Source: Sthenelais limicola
Lineage: Eukaryota > Annelida > Polychaeta > Phyllodocida > Sigalionidae
Length of the DNA stretch: 64,000 bases
Assembly: GCA_942159475.1 (NCBI GenBank)
Contig: OW804094.1
Span: 18,953,067-19,017,066 of the forward strand
Direction of reading: 5' to 3'
Position 1 is the stretch's first letter. Each line of letters begins with the position of its first letter. The notes under the pieces are model-generated. The model saw nothing but the letters and a program-made list of their open reading frames with translations, did no database searches and was not told the DNA's origin. Both the position numbers and the translations under genes were made by a program. Shown here piece by piece: positions 52,770 to 63,895 of the stretch.

Positions 52770-53639
52770 CTCTTAACTTAGCCAGATTCAATCTGTACAT
52801 GAGTATAGCACACACAGATAAAAGCTCAACTATCTGCATAGGCAAAAAATAACCTGGTAAAAAATGTTTAGAAATACAAAATGACAGGCCTAAAGTTTCG
52901 ACGATTTAAGGGAATTATACACCAGAGACTAATTAATATGGCCGGGTATATGCATGGAAATACTCTTATTCGATTATAGTATACATTTTAAAGAAACTAA
53001 TTAATGTACCATAACAAAAGCAGAAATTAGATTATGACAGAATCAACTGAAGAATATTTCACTTGAAAAAAATATTATATTGAGATGGCATGTATTCTAA
53101 TTACGGAATTGCAAGGGAGCATATTGATTGTTTAGATAGATATATAGGTGTCACGCGCAATGTAGGCGCATTATATCGTGGTTATGATTACGTATCATTT
53201 TAAGTAATAATTATTTTGTAACTTAGTATGACTGTTAATAGTCCTTATTATGATTATAATATATTCCATGATTCATAAACTCATGAATACATGTCTCCAT
53301 TAAGCACTGCATGTAGATATTGCCATATCCATCCAGAGCATAATGTACTTTATGCTCCCCGTCATGATCTGTACCGATTCGAGATCTCAAAAGTATATTT
53401 GAGTTCATGGTTTCTAAGCTTTAAAACATCATCCTATTATTATGTTTACTGTGTTTAATCTTTTACTGCTTGTGTAAGCATTTATTTTGAGTGCATAGTC
53501 AATCACTCAACTGTTGTAACAAATACCAATGTACCTTGATATTTGAACCACCCCCTAGTCGTTAGATATACTTGATCTGTAACATGCTTAACTTTATTTT
53601 ATTTTATCAGTAGTTCATAGTTCTCATATTCCAATCGAG
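52770..53639. other. No gene recognised
   Basis: Unique AT-rich sequence; the last part may belong to the LINE whose tail follows. Confidence 0.4.
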
Positions 53640-53761
53640 GTAACAGCTGGAAGAAATGCATTGACTTATTCGATACATATGCATGTAGACCTATTTGTCT
53701 CTTTATTGTAAACTTATATCAGACAAATAAAAGATTTTCTATTCTATTCTATTCTATTCTA
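53640..53761 (+). mobile_element. LINE 3' end with (TTCTA)n tail
   Basis: ATCAGACAAATAAAAGATTT then (TCTAT)n of about five units. No ORF2 remnant recognised upstream. Confidence 0.5.
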
Positions 53762-54050
53762 TATCAACCAATTACATACATTTTGTATTATTATTTCATT
53801 TACGGCTAATATAATAGTTAAACGTATATTATAGTGTTTACTGTACACATGTAGATAGATGTTTATAAACATCGTACCATGTAAACTAAAAAAAAGTAGT
53901 GCAAACCATCAAACCATGCATCTATGATTCTTGGAAGTACAATTTTTCAGGACTTATTTTCAAGCAAATTATTTTCTAAGAACTTGAGCAACGGTTCTTA
54001 GAATTCTCGTCAATCTTGTCAGTCAGGATTCCTTGGAGTAACCCATAGAT

Positions 54051-54285
54051 GGGTCAGATTTTGAAAAAATGTACAATTGGCAGCTGTACACATTAAGTGA
54101 ATTCTGAAAAATTAGGCTACAATTTGGTCAATACTAGGTAAATTCGAGTATATTCGGCATTGCATTGATTCTAGCAATCTGTTTGGCGAGGTTGAACTGT
54201 ATTTTTAACATCATTTTCGTCTAAAATGTGGGTTATTTGAGAAGATTGGCGAAATTGAATTATACATTTTCTTACAATCTGACCG
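54051..54285 (+). mobile_element. Family A MITE, AGAT duplication
   Basis: Exact flanks AGAT at 54047-54050 and 54286-54289, with the right end mutated to GACCG. Confidence 0.9.
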
Positions 54286-54289
54286 AGAT

Positions 54290-54610
54290 GATTAAGGTGT
54301 ATTCAAAGAATTTCTAAAACTAAATTAATCGCCGATTTTATTGTCACCGTCTATTGCCACTGATCCTAAGCTAGTGATCTCGTTCTCCTTATCTAAACAA
54401 CTGACACCCAAAAGTTGTATGCAAACTGTGCCCCATCTCAGACAGCCTCTTATTATTCACTTGAAGGGTGGGACAATAGGGAGCCCCTTTTCAAACAACA
54501 TACCTAACGAGAACTGGGGTAGAATGCATGTTCAAACCATTGTAATTCAATGTCAAGAATCAAAGATTACTATGTATACATGTAATTGTAATCTATAATA
54601 TTCTGCTCGC
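54290..54610. other. No feature recognised
   Basis: An 85-codon plus frame here (from 54341) has no recognisable domain. Confidence 0.4.
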
Positions 54611-54860
54611 GGGTCAGATTTTCAGAAAATGCACAATCAGCTGTTATACATATTTAGTAAAGTCTGCTAAATCAGGCTGCAATTAATAGGAAAATTCTAG
54701 GCCAATACTAGGTAAATTCGAGTAAATTCGGCATTGCATTGATTCTAGCAATCGGTTTGTTTAGGTTGAACTGTATTTTAAACTTTATTTTCGTCTGAAA
54801 TTTGGGTTATTTGAGAGGATTGGTGAAGTTGAATTGTACATTTTCTGGCAACCTTCACCC
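54611..54860 (+). mobile_element. Family A MITE with small duplication
   Basis: The TAGG.AAATTC.AG block is partly duplicated, making it about 250 bp. Right end CTGGCAACCTTCACCC. Confidence 0.86.
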
Positions 54861-55797
54861 ACGTAGGCCTACAGGTCTATACGCATAACAATAGAGCGCA
54901 TAATGTTATTGGCTGGCTGTAGGGCCTGTCATTTGTGACACCTCACTACATGTCACTCCACATTGGAGTCCACCTAAAGAAAACACCATTTTCCATTCTT
55001 GAAGGTATCCACTATAGTATACTATAATGAGCGTCAAATAAAGAAAAGAAGGAATATCTGTTGCAAATGCTAATCAATAGTCATAAACAATCCAATCCAC
55101 AATCAATTTTTGCAGATTTTTCTTCTATATCTAACCAGTTTTTAGTGGGGTCGCGGTAAAAAAAACTAAGCGCTAAGAATATATTTTTCTCCCTGCAATG
55201 TGGTTCTTGTATAATTGAAAGCATATTTGAACTTAATATTTTGAGTCTGGATCATCTGGAGAATGTCTTGCTAAGGCATTGACATTATTGATATAATCGT
55301 GAAACACTATTGTTTTTGTTTCTAAAGATGTACTGTAAAAAAAACTTGATGAAGTAGAAGTTGAAACGTTACTATAAATAAACATTCTATTTTCGTAGGT
55401 GTATAAACTAGGTTGGGATGTAAAACATTGTCTGGCACAGCATGAAAAGAATCATTGAATGGTTATGTGTCTTTCTTTTTTAAAAAAATCATCTATTCAA
55501 GTTCCTGCCAACTGGGCTTCCACAATGCTAAACATGTTGAATATGATCACGACCAAATGTCTAACTTCTTTTCTATTTGATTAAACGTAGTTAAACTGTG
55601 GCCAATAAAAATATTTAAAAAAAAAAACAAAAAAACTTAACGAAGCATGAAGACCATATAAACATGATCAGTGAGAGCATCTCAATATGCAATGTATATT
55701 GTTGACGTGTTGAAAATCATGGTTCCTTAGGACTACTAGGGGGACGAATAGGGGATGATTGGTTATTTGGGCCAGTTCGTCCCACAGTTGCTCTAAG
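54861..55797. other. No gene recognised; contains hammerhead-like core 3 and a poly(A) run
   Basis: AATAAAAATATTT followed by an A-rich run at 55608-55636 looks like a retro-insert tail. Otherwise unique. Confidence 0.45.
55345..55390 (+). other. Hammerhead-ribozyme-like core 3, degraded
   Basis: CTTGATGAAG (55345-55354), eight bases, GAAACGTTACTATAAATAAA from 55363. TTGATGA departs from the CUGANGA core and stem II is weak. Shares GAAAC..AAATAAA with cores 1 and 2. Confidence 0.35.
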
Positions 55798-56488
55798 TGT
55801 TAATGTCCCAATTTATTTTTAATAATATTTAAGCCTATGTATATGTTTTATTTATATGTGTGTTATTGTTTACTTATTCTGGTCAATCATTCGAGAGGTG
55901 GTAGGGATGGGGTCTGACCCCTGGGCGGAGAGAGCTGGTGCAGTGGCTCTGGATGATGAAATCCCCCAGCGACATTGCATGTGAGCTACTCCGCCATTAA
56001 TCTGGAGGCTGATGCAATGGGCAGTGCTTTCTCAACAGCCCGGGTGGCTGACGAAATGCCCACCGAACATTGCAGTACGCCCATAAAGGATGATGAAATG
56101 CATCCCAAATCTGTTGCAATACTTAGAGTATATAAGGGCCCCCAGTCTCACAATAGACAGACTTCTCCTGAAGAGTTGTACTACCTTATGCTGTTTGACT
56201 GAACTGACTGGAAGCCCTGCCACCTCGAACACTGACCATGCTATAACTTGCTATACATGAACATTGTGTTATATTTAAGTCTAATAAAAGAAGCCATTCT
56301 GTACTCCACGCCTTACTTTATACCTACTGATACTACAAGCCAAGCACAATATCCAATCGAGACATCTATCCATTCGAAGCTACCCCTATTTATAAGTACA
56401 CGACGCAAGATCCGAGTAATTAGAGTAACTCCTTAATCCAATAGTAGTAATCCCTTATTGTAGTGTCTACGCTCTACAGACATTAACA
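55798..56488 (+). mobile_element. Solo LTR, 691 bp, TAAG duplication
   Basis: Starts TGTTAATGTC and ends GACATTAACA: perfect 10-bp inverted ends in the TG..CA form. Exact 4-bp direct repeats TAAG flank it (55794-55797 and 56489-56492). Inside are a TATA box in GAGTATATAAGGGCC (about 56127-56140) and AATAAA near 56282, in the order of a U3-R-U5 structure. No gag or pol lies beside it, as expected after recombination between two LTRs. A 4-bp duplication would suit a Gypsy-type element; superfamily is inferred. Confidence 0.85.
56130..56137 (+). promoter_or_regulatory. TATA box of the solo LTR
   Basis: TATATAAG within GAGTATATAAGGGCC, about 330 bp into the LTR and about 150 bp before its AATAAA. 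Confidence 0.6.
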
Positions 56489-56492
56489 TAAG

Positions 56493-56892
56493 GTAGGGTC
56501 AATAGCATATAGTCCATTCCTCTGGTCAGGCTAAGAGAGGGGTAGCGTGGCAGCCAACGCAGAGGAGAAGTACAGCGAACTAAGTAACTAGGTAGGAGGT
56601 TCTTGATCATGACCTTTGGTTGGGACTGCTCGGCCCGCGCTCGATCAAACAGACATCAAGAGAAGAAGGAATCCACTTTAGGCAAGGTTTATTTCACCAT
56701 CGAAGTTCACAGTCATCGTCCAAGGAAGGGCTAGAGTGACAATTTGCCCACTCAAGGCCTTATATACTACACAAACATTAAAATAGATATACAATGGTAG
56801 CAAGGCGATGACAGTTCTGTCCATCCCCATCTGGCACAATGGAATGTGGGAGAGGTGAGGAGTGATGAACACAGTGGACTGAGTATTTGTTT
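56493..56892 (-). other. Possible second LTR-like sequence on the minus strand
   Basis: The minus strand shows AGTATATAAGGCCTTG near 56755-56770 followed by GAAATAAACC near 56690, the same TATA-then-AATAAA spacing as an LTR. I could not find TG..CA ends or a target duplication. Confidence 0.35.
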
Positions 56893-57060
56893 GTTTTTTG
56901 TTTTAAATGTGTTTATTCAGCCAGAGACATTATGCTTTCATACACTATTCTCAGTATTAGCTGAGGGGAAAAGATTATCTTTACAGTTCATTACATCAAG
57001 ATATAATTTAACAAATATGTTGCTATGTACATAGGAATCGATTATAAAATAATATGTTTC
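56893..57060 (-). mobile_element. LINE 3' end, same family as 30104
   Basis: Minus strand AATAGTGTATGAAAGCATAA then TCTCTGGCTGAATAAACACA matches 30104-30190 closely, ending in an A/C-rich (AAAAC)n-like tail. Confidence 0.62.
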
Positions 57061-57120
57061 AGAGAAAAGCAAAAAATCAATTAAATCATAAATAATAGAA
57101 ATAAAATCGAAGCAAAAAGG

Positions 57121-57345
57121 CTTAAAGGTGAAGTGTAAAGGATTTTTTTTTGTGTTTGATACATTCGGGGGAATATTTTGAAACGATCTACAAAGTTATA
57201 GCTTCCAACCTAATAAATCAAACCAGTGAGAGCTGTATAAGCGCTGCCATTTAGTGAGCCACTGCAACCCAGCACGCCAAGGGTGGGTAGCCATCTTAGC
57301 ACGGGTCCAGCGGCCTGTGACGTCATCCATGTCCAAGCGCGACTG
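57121..57345 (+). repeat. Repeat K, left copy
   Basis: CTTAAAGGTGAAGTGTAA at the start and TGTGACGTCATCCATGTCCA then AGC near 57318-57340. The reverse complement occurs at 58683-58907. Confidence 0.55.
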
Positions 57346-58682
57346 GTAGGTCTGAGCATCGAACTGTAGACACTATAGTTCTATGTCCAATGTAGCGGGG
57401 GGGGGGGGGGAGGTCGGTCATCATTTTATTCTCTATAATACTTTTGCCCTTTATGTTAACAGTAAACCAATACCAGTAAACCATAGTCACATAGGTAGTA
57501 AGGCTTCTGTGCCTCTTCTGTGGGTATTTTTTTTTACGAATCTTCCGTCATCTGACTCTGCACCCCAATTTACGTCCTTGACTGAAGATTCATATCTTTT
57601 TTGACGAAAATTAATTCCGTCAAAAAAAATTTCGTCTTTTCTTTATGCACTCATCCCATTATAATTAACGTATACGTATAACGTATATATCACCAGCGCG
57701 GTCGTCCAGTTATGGTTACAGTATACAAATAACATTGAATATAATGAACAGATTAATAAACAGAGACACTATGGACCCAGACCGGTTTTAAATTAACTAT
57801 ATTGATTGAGTTCAGATATCACTAGGATATATATAGTATATCCTAGTGATAGTCTATTGTGTAAAGAAATTATTTGTAGTTTAATGACAGAATTTAAAGT
57901 ATTATATTAGAATCCTGTAGGTTTGTAATGCCTTGTTTACATGTTAGACTAGACAAGCCAAAGGCTTAGCCTCAAGTCGGGCAACTCTCTCCGCCTTTAA
58001 AAAGTAGCCCGGCCTGGGTCCCTAGTGGCCCTGCTTATTAATCCGTTTATTATATTTAATGTTATTTGTGATGTGTTTCCGGGAAATGAGTCACAATTCG
58101 CATACTTTTGTTATAAAATACCTTGTGGGGATTGCCTGTTAGAAGTTAGTTCTGATTTGATATTACAATAGCCACCACCAATTTGCTCTACACCTCTGAG
58201 CTGTGTACTTTATCAACTGTTCATTCAGCCATTTTGAACTATGATAAATACAAGATCCCAGTACGGTATCTCATTATTTCACCATCACCATGAGTTAACA
58301 TAGCTCGATTGTACATCTTATCTGAGAACTTATATATCAATGAGTCAAGTAAATTATACTTTGTAAATTAGTTAAGGAATATGTATTGGAAATGTACTAC
58401 CCTACGGCAATATGTAAATATGCACGGTCATGATGCCTTTGAAAAACACTATACTGTGAGAGGTGTCTGGCCACCCATTGAATAAAAACGTTCAAAGAAA
58501 AATTAGAAATTTAGAAAAGAAATAAGAGTTTTTAAAAACAAGTCACATACAGATCGGTGTAATTTCAAACATAATTCTGCAAATAAATATCCGCATGAGT
58601 GCTATCCATAAATTGAGCCGTACAACACCAACTAACACCTACATGCTATGAGACAATGCTTAGCCAGGTTAAAGCAGGCCTT
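57346..58682. other. No gene recognised
   Basis: Contains G12 near 57398 and a 12-bp hairpin CACTAGGATATA/TATATCCTAGTG at 57821-57849. At 58068-58104 there is a family G end (GTGATGTGTTTCCGGGAAAT), and at 58480 a GAATAAAAACGTTC tail. Confidence 0.5.
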
Positions 58683-58907
58683 AGCTTGGACATGGATGAC
58701 GTCACAGCGGTGGGGCGCGAATACACACCCTCTACTAAGGCAAACTGAGTCCCATTTGTGTCCTCATAAGAAAGCTGTGAAAAATGGGCATTAAAAGATT
58801 TTTTTTAATTTTTTCAACCTCAGATGCCATTGATAGCATCACCACAAAAGTAAATCGGCCCTCATCTCGAATTTTAGAATTTTCATTACACTTGACCTTT
58901 AAGATCC
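58683..58907 (-). repeat. Repeat K, inverted copy
   Basis: GCTTGGACATGGATGACGTC and, at the far end, TTACACTTGACCTTTAAG. It could be the second terminus of one 1.8-kb element with the 57121 copy, or an independent copy. Confidence 0.55.
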
Positions 58908-60041
58908 ATCATCCAGTCATTATACTACTGACCAAGGACAATTGTATTTAATCATATTTATTCAGACAAAAACCCCTATGTAACCGAGTACATTTTTCTT
59001 GAGTCACCCCCAAGAACAAAGGAGGAATAACTCTACCGGGGATGGATGCGATCCGTCTCTATGCCTCCTGTACTCCCTATCCATAACAGTATATCCACTA
59101 TATACTAATAATAATTCAAATTTTATTCAGTTTACATTTACATTTCTGGTTTATGCAGGACCAAATAGAACGGTGGCTTAGTCTTCCAGGGCGTCCATAA
59201 AAAGTATAACATGACATGAGACAATGATAACAATAATCAATATCAGTAATAATGGATATAAGTACATGGATAAGTAAACACTGAGATCATAAGTTCGTCT
59301 TCCAATTGTTAATTACTCGACATCCTGAGATATTCATGGATAGCTATATATAATTGTAGAGAACGGCTATTTAAGTATGTTGTGCCATTTAGCGTGTTCA
59401 TAGTAAGATTGGAATTGTCTCCACTTGGTGTTCTAATGGTTTAATGAACCTCCACTCTTTAATTACTAAGAGTTATATAATGGACCTTCACTTGTTAATT
59501 ACTAAGAGTTATGTTCAGGTTCAATTCATATGCGTGATAAATGTTAATTCGATCGTAAAAGGGCGCAGTTTCCTAGATCTGTTTCTAGGTCAGCAATAAA
59601 CTGCAAGTCATTCTTGAATATTTCATCAGCTTAATTCACCTTCTTTGAACCCTAGTCAAGGCATACATATTATATAGGCTTACATTTCTTACCTTTTCTC
59701 TACTTGCCCATTTTAATAAAAAAGAAAAAAAAAGAAAAAAAAGGGGGGGGGGGGACTGGAGAGGCATATCAAAATTAGTTGTACGAATCCATTTGTTTCT
59801 GTGTCCGCCAATGGTTACCATGGAAACGACTTAGAATATATCCCCTAGGCTAATTTGTCCCAGAAAAATAATGATTTTTTCAGAAATCTCCTGATATAGG
59901 CAAGTGTGGTATCAGAAGAAAGGTCTCAACAAGGAGAATTGAGAAATATAATACTACTGAGGTCATACTGCAGTCGTACAGGGATTGATTCAAGCCACGT
60001 CTCCCTAAAATACTAATTGTATGTATTCTCATAACATCATG
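58908..60041. other. No gene recognised
   Basis: 59110-59180 resembles a LINE 3' end on the minus strand (TGAATAAAATTTGAATTATT). G11 lies near 59743. Nothing else. Confidence 0.45.
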
Positions 60042-60225
60042 CAGTCAGAAAGGAATGTTTTTTTTTGTTTTTTTAAAAAAAAAATTACCGTTATCTAGGA
60101 AAATAATAAGTAAGATTAAATTGCATGATGTCAGTAAGACGTACTGCATGCCATTATCTGATTATTTACTTATCTAATTATGTTCATAGACAATTTATAA
60201 AGCAAAAAACATTCCTTTCGGACTG
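60042..60225. mobile_element. Inverted-repeat MITE, 184 bp
   Basis: CAGTCAGAAAGGAATGTTTT and AAAACATTCCTTTCGGACTG are inverted, with one mismatch and near-symmetrical T and A runs next to them. Single copy, no clear target duplication. Confidence 0.7.
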
Positions 60226-61408
60226 ATATTATGAGTACATAAATTATATAGTTGATATTTGACATGCACAGGATGTGCATTTACCAACCTCTAACAGAAA
60301 GCAAGATGACAGTAAAACGAAAAGTGAATAAATTAAGGAATGCGCAACGTATACAAGACGACAGAAGGCAGCCAGGAAATAAATTCAATCACACTTGGGT
60401 AGTCCTAGATTGAATAGGATTGAGGTCTATGTCTGTTCACAAGTTATATTAGTTTAATATCTAGGTTCGTTGGATCTGAACTGAAATGATGGACAAGACA
60501 CGCAAGTTGCTCGTATGCCGGCAGCCGAGACCGCCCTTTATTTAATAGATTCAAAAAAAAAAAGAGAAATAGTCTCTGAGGTCGGCCGTATGCTGGTAAG
60601 TCCAGTTCGTAGGGAGGTGAGAGAGAGAATGGGGAATCTCTCACCGACCACTAGGTGGAGTGGGGGTGCTGGCCAGCGACCCCTGGTATCACACTTCCCG
60701 ATATATAAGGACATTATATTGCAGGCGATATATATCCTGCCATATATTACACCACATGATATACATTGTCCAACCCATTACTCTAGTTTATTCCCATTAG
60801 GATTATATGATTTATTCCCATTAGGATTATATGATTTAGACACAATGCTGGGACTGGATTTTAATTTGTGTTTATTATGCTGTAAATTGGCTATGTGCCA
60901 GGCTCTTAAAAATTGTAATTTGTAAATTATTCTTATATCTAATGATCCATATAAATTGCTTCAACATATTATTACTTATAAATGAACTATTTTTCTATAA
61001 CTAAATCAGCACGCCCCGAGAAAATTGTAACTGTGACATAATGTTCTATTGGCATAGTATTGCTGAATAAAAATCTTAAAATACAAATACAACTAGCTAC
61101 AAATGGCAGAGATCCATGATCTATGGACGAGCCTTAATATTTATAAACTTGTAAGTTACTTCTAGCAAGTGCTACCTCTTTACCGTATTACATGTAATGC
61201 ACTAATTTGTAGGCGTCACTTCAGGTGTAATAAACCAACAGTTATCTCATCCGATGTTTTTATTTAATATGTCCAACTGATTTTCACAATTTTAAAACAA
61301 GTTTTTACATTTTGTTTCTTGCAGGCTATACGGCAGGTCCCAGCCTCAGATATATGACGTGATGATGAGTCACAAGTCGCAAAAAATGAATGTTGAGACA
61401 TCATCATT
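60226..61408. other. No gene recognised
   Basis: A two-unit tandem TTCCCATTAGGATTATATGA (24-bp period) at 60791-60838. A family G end fragment at 61359-61386. A 136-codon frame from 60515 contains that tandem and matches nothing. Confidence 0.45.
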
Positions 61409-61410
61409 AT

Positions 61411-61562
61411 TGAGTGTGGACGCAATATTTGAGTGTGGACGCAATATTTGTGAGGGGACGCAATATTTGTGTGTGGACGCAATATTTGTGAGGGGACGCA
61501 ATATTTGAGTGTGGACGCAATATTTGAGTGTGAACGCAATATTTAGTGGAGACGCAATATTC
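61411..61562 (+). repeat. Minisatellite, about 19-22-bp unit, eight copies
   Basis: GAGTGTGGACGCAATATTT with variants GTGAGGGGACGCAATATTT. A ninth GACGCAATATTGCGT, a perfect palindrome around AATATT, lies at 61632-61646. Confidence 0.92.
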
Positions 61563-62357
61563 AAAATGAGTACACAAAACATTTTACAAATACTCAACCC
61601 AATAGAAAAATATTTTGATCCGATTTTGGAGACGCAATATTGCGTGAACTTGATTATGTAACCCACCCCTGATCTGGCTTTCTGCAAACACAAACATATT
61701 ATATATATGTGGATAAGTCCCGAAATGTTAGCCAGGGAACCGACTAAATACTATTTATAAAATTAATAGGCGCCGGGCTGCACTGACTTAGGACCACTAA
61801 TTTAGGGTTCGTGTTCGGGTTAGCATTGGTATTAATCAATGTATTCTATTCCACCTTACAGGACGTTGAAAAAAAACCAGTGCATCATTCTCCTTGTCTA
61901 TTCATTGAACTATAACCACGTTATAGTTCTATGGTCTATTGGAGCTAACGCTTCAGGACATAACCGAGCTATAAACAGTGGCGGCAAACAGTGGCCAGTG
62001 CTGCCATCTGTTGTCTCAGCTAGATCAACTAGGCCTAATGATCTAAAAATAATGATTTCTTGGCTAGGAAACGTTTGAATCTGTCAAATATGGACGATCA
62101 AAGAAAAGACTTCTTTCTACTAGATATTTTAACATAATTCAATGGGTAATTTCCCCCAGTTTGATGCAATTAACATTTCGGTGTAATAATTTAGCAGTTA
62201 GACCACACGTACTTCCACAGGACAGGCCCACTTCCGTTTTTCACAGCGGTGTTTTGAACTGTCAAAATCTTATCTCTACATATTTTCGGGATTCGTCAGA
62301 TCTATCCCTAGTTCTTGTAGGTAGAAGACAGCTACTTCAAATTGAACTTTCAAGACC
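61563..62357 (+). promoter_or_regulatory. Region upstream of LRRC40; 5' UTR and promoter expected here
   Basis: No TATA box at a convincing distance and no clear CpG island. The 5' UTR probably lies within 62160-62357, since this stretch is less AT-rich, but the start site cannot be read from sequence. Confidence 0.35.
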
Positions 62358-62502
62358 ATGGCTGGAAGGAGAATCCGACCAAGATTTGATCCTGAAGCGG
62401 GATTAAAGAAATTAGTGCAAGAACCGGCCGTTCATCCGCAGGTTTTGAAGCAGGCTCGAGCCAGTGGACAACTCAACCTGTCCAGTCGACACCTCTCTGA
62501 GG
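62358..62502 (+). CDS. LRRC40: LRRC40, coding exon 1
   Basis: ATG at 62358 begins MAGRRIRPRFDPEAGLKKLV, then LKQARASGQLNLSSRHLSE, which corresponds to the vertebrate LRRC40 N-terminus ([20 protein letters not shown] from memory). The donor is GAGG then GTAAGG at 62503, leaving the exon in phase 1. LRRC40 is a cytosolic or nuclear leucine-rich repeat protein of about 600 residues with many LRRs and little known function. This exon covers only the N-terminal region before the repeats. The start codon is chosen because the similarity begins right after it and no upstream in-frame ATG continues it. Confidence 0.9.
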
Positions 62503-63713
62503 GTAAGGTTTTAAAACCGGCTTTTGAAATGTTCATGTCATGTTTATTGACAAATGACAGATGATAATGACTACACAATATGCCGATGTCCTGCCTTTCA
62601 TTAAAGAATAATTTAGCTTATTGAGTGACACAATGTTTTATGACTTGTGTTGATCTTTTTGTAATTAAATTTATCTAAAAGTAAAAATAATCTCCCTTCC
62701 ACCTGAGCTCTGCTGCCACTCATCACTGACATCAGTGTGACTTATTATAATTTATGTACCGGTACCTGTACGTCGATTTTTTTTCATGTTGTTCAATTCA
62801 GCATTTTCAGGGAACAAGTCTGCAGTATTTTATTTTCTTATACTGAAATCAGCATTTTTGAAAACTTCCATAATTGTCAAATACCCCCCCCCCCCCCCGC
62901 TTTCCCCCCAAATTAAAAAAAATAATAATACCAAAGGCAAAGATTCTAAGTGAGATTCTTATTAGGGTCTGCACTATCAAAATAGTGTTCCGTATCTTAA
63001 TTACCATCAGTTTAAAATATTCTGAAGGCCTAGATGCCCTAAATAGGTTAAAATTCACATTTAAATTCACATTTTAATATAAGGGAACAATTAGTTACTG
63101 ACAGTCAGTAACTCGTATTTTGTGACATATGGTGAGTCATAATTGTATTTGGTGGGACCACGTTCATCTAAAAACTATTAGAACAACTGGCTACATATGT
63201 ATGAGATATATAAATGCAAAGTAAAAGATATATGACTGAGATTATATAAATTATAATGTACCCTCTCACAGTATATGCAATACCTTGTACACGGTGGATT
63301 ACAGTATACGATAACAACCATCACTGTAAATAATATTGACTTTCCACGACTAATTGTGAAGTTTGTAAAGGCTGTTAGACATAGATATTTATTACAGTGA
63401 ACATATGGGTCAGATTTTCAGGAAATGTACAATTCGCTTTCACCAATCCTCTCTAATAACTCACATTTGAGACAAAAATGAGCTTCAAAATGTAGAACTG
63501 ATACTTTAAAACGACACGGTACCAAATATACTCAGATATACCCGGTATTCATCATTTTTCAGTCTGATTTAGCAGAATTTCCTGAATGTGTAGAGCTGCA
63601 CATTTTCTGAAAATCTGACCCATTAGTATGAATTCAAGGCAAAAACTATCACTTTCGTTGGCTGAAATTATAGATTAATAAAAGTCCTTTTATTTGTGTG
63701 AATTGTTTTGCAG
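62503..63713 (+). other. LRRC40: LRRC40 intron 1
   Basis: GTAAGG donor, TGTTTTGCAG acceptor. It contains a C16 run near 62884 and a family A MITE at 63407-63621, about 90 bp before the acceptor. Confidence 0.88.
63407..63621 (-). mobile_element. Family A MITE, type b, in LRRC40 intron 1
   Basis: GGGTCAGATTTTCAGGAAAT and TGAAAATCTGACCC ends. A short deletion near the right end removes CCAATTGTA. Confidence 0.9.
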
Positions 63714-63895
63714 TTCCAGACAGCGTTTGGCGTATAAATCTGGACGTGCCAGAAGAAGCAAGAAGTGTTTCCTTGGACAACACAGAAGATCGTTGGTGGG
63801 AACAAGTCGACCTTTCCAAGCTCATCTTAGCTTCTAATGTAATCACACATCTGTCAGAGGACATTATTAACCTCCCTGCTTTAACTGTGCTCGAT
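63714..63895 (+). CDS. LRRC40: LRRC40, coding exon 2
   Basis: Acceptor TTTTGCAG at 63706-63713. With the split codon from exon 1 it reads VPDSVWRINLDVPEEARSVS, DNTEDRWWEQVDLSKLILAS, NVITHLSEDIINLPALTVLD. This follows vertebrate LRRC40 (PQCVWRINVDIPEEA .. ERWWEQTDLTKLI .. LPALTVLD) without gaps of note and contains the first leucine-rich repeat. The donor is GAT then GTGAGT at 63896, phase 0. The frame read through the donor soon loses similarity. Downstream exons lie outside the window. Confidence 0.92.

Noticed and set aside
56493..56892. A full second LTR on the minus strand
   Set aside because: TATA and AATAAA spacing fits, but I could not find matching TG..CA ends or flanking duplications.
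60515..60925. 136-codon plus frame
   Set aside because: Starts beside an A-rich run, contains a two-unit tandem repeat (LFPLGLYD twice) and matches nothing known.
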